DNA of 64,000 nt from an uncultured Pseudomonadales bacterium. GTDB lineage: Bacteria > Pseudomonadota > Gammaproteobacteria > Pseudomonadales > Azotimanducaceae. Positions 63,315-64,000 of the stretch are shown one piece after another. The notes below the pieces were generated by a model, which saw nothing but the letters and a program-made list of their open reading frames with translations, did not search any database and was not told the origin of the DNA. The stretch spans positions 4,625,154 through 4,689,153 of the forward strand of contig OY282447.1 in assembly GCA_958296165.1 (NCBI GenBank). The letters run 5' to 3'. Numbering within the stretch: position 1 is the stretch's first letter; each line of letters opens with the position of its first letter. Position numbers and translations under genes: made by a program.

Positions 63315-64000
63315 ATGAAATACATCAAAGCAACGCTGGCCGGCATAGGGCTCACCTTCGTCTCCGCCTGCGAGCAGACGGACGATCCCATCGTGCTGGG
63401 CACGCACACGGATCTGACTGGCGCGGTTGCCATCTGGGGCGTCGGCATGGCCAACGGCGCGCGCATGCGTTTCGACGAAGCCAACGCAGCCGGCGGCGTC
63501 CACGGGCGGCAGATCCGCTTCATCGTGGAAGACTCGAACTATCAGATACCGCGTGCCATCGCCGCCGCCAACAAACTCATCAACCGCGACAAGATCCTCG
63601 CCTTCGTCAATGCGGTGGGCACGCCCACCAACGTCGCGGTGATGGAACAGCCGTACGCCAAAGACGTGCCGAACCTGTTCCCCGCAACCGGCGCCCGCGC
63701 CATGGTGGAGCCGTTCAACAAGCTGATCATCAGCCAGATGGGCCTCTACTACGACGAGATCCGCGCCGGCCTTAAGTACTTCGTGGAACAGAAGGGCAAG
63801 ACCACGCCGTGCGCCATCTACCACGACACCGAGTACGGGCACGAGATCCTCGAGGCCGCGCAGGATCAGGCTGCCGCCATGGGGCTGGAATTGGCGGCGC
63901 TCTCCGCTCACAAGCCCACCGACGTGGAGTTCACCGCCGCGGTGCTGCGCCTGAAGGACGCCGGCTGCGATCTAGTGATGGTGGGGCTGGTTCACCGCGA
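63315..64000 (+). CDS. Branched-chain-type ABC substrate-binding lipoprotein, truncated by the window end
   Basis: From ATG 63315, preceded by AAGGA, the protein has a lipoprotein-type signal peptide (LTFVSACEQ). It then shows the Peripla_BP_6 pattern PIVLGTHTDLTGAVAIWGVGMANGARM, GGVHGRQIRFIVEDSNY and VNAVGTPTNVAVM. It continues past position 64000. It is the binding-protein class that serves Liv-type permeases; a livHMGF set without such a gene lies at 8151-11631, but the true partner may be just beyond the window. Confidence 0.9.
   Translation, partial: MKYIKATLAGIGLTFVSACEQTDDPIVLGTHTDLTGAVAIWGVGMANGARMRFDEANAAGGVHGRQIRFIVEDSNYQIPRAIAAANKLINRDKILAFVNAVGTPTNVAVMEQPYAKDVPNLFPATGARAMVEPFNKLIISQMGLYYDEIRAGLKYFVEQKGKTTPCAIYHDTEYGHEILEAAQDQAAAMGLELAALSAHKPTDVEFTAAVLRLKDAGCDLVMVGLVHR

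Noticed and set aside
1-64000. tRNA, rRNA or riboswitch genes
   Set aside because: No cloverleaf with a CCA-type end, rRNA-like block or known leader was recognised; absence cannot be proved without a covariance search.

Overview
The window is GC-rich, gene-dense DNA from a Gram-negative bacterium, most likely a gammaproteobacterium. Two TonB-dependent receptors, an outer-membrane DUF5916 protein, lipoproteins, the prmB-aroC pair, gpsA and a SelO-type protein support this; no rRNA or tRNA is present to fix the taxon. Intact metabolic operons alternate with decayed accessory islands. Nearly all broken genes (IS remnant, Rpn, Uma2, PIN, ATPase, aspartic protease) are accessory, while the housekeeping genes are intact.

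Layout. 1-600: transposon debris and a palindromic site. 658-6156: DUF4097 protein, then aroC, prmB, a DUF4892 protein, gpsA and an orphan RskA-like protein on the minus strand. 6254-13483: acyl-CoA ligase, livFGMH transporter, enoyl-CoA hydratase and a degenerate SDR. 13550-15593: a GrdB-family gene interrupted by an in-frame TGA, with a SECIS-like hairpin just downstream, so a probable selenoprotein; upstream lie two aspartic-protease-like genes, one frameshifted. 15828-19206: Rpn relic, HipBA pair and relics of a PIN toxin-antitoxin module. 19207-25726: a decaprenylphosphoryl-arabinose-type locus (GT-C transferase, HAD-UbiA fusion, DprE1-like oxidase, DprE2-like reductase) flanked by decayed duplicate pieces of itself.

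25785-33920: amidohydrolase; then a tightly coupled trio (halohydrin-dehalogenase-like protein, PQQ/cytochrome c dehydrogenase, epoxide hydrolase) that would convert halohydrins to epoxides, diols and oxidised products; then a PPOX protein, bioB-maoC and an unknown protein. 33889-42858: ATPase relic and a TonB receptor / carboxylesterase / DUF5916 / carboxylesterase cluster. 43319-52213: Uma2 relic, GPH transporter, peptide-binding protein, Gfo/Idh/MocA oxidoreductase, acetoacetate-decarboxylase-like protein, TonB receptor. 52333-54331: an IS21-like MITE, a PD-(D/E)XK-like protein and an AAA ATPase fragment. 54431-60825: Bfd, epimerase, SDR, and an iron ABC system with an associated lipoprotein. 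60902-64000: SelO, an exported Pcm-like methyltransferase, and a branched-chain-type binding protein cut by the window end.

The most notable items are the predicted GrdB-family selenoprotein with its SECIS, the halohydrin/epoxide operon, and the arabinose-lipid locus with its decayed tandem copy. All assignments rest on reading the sequence and recalled family features; no database search was run.
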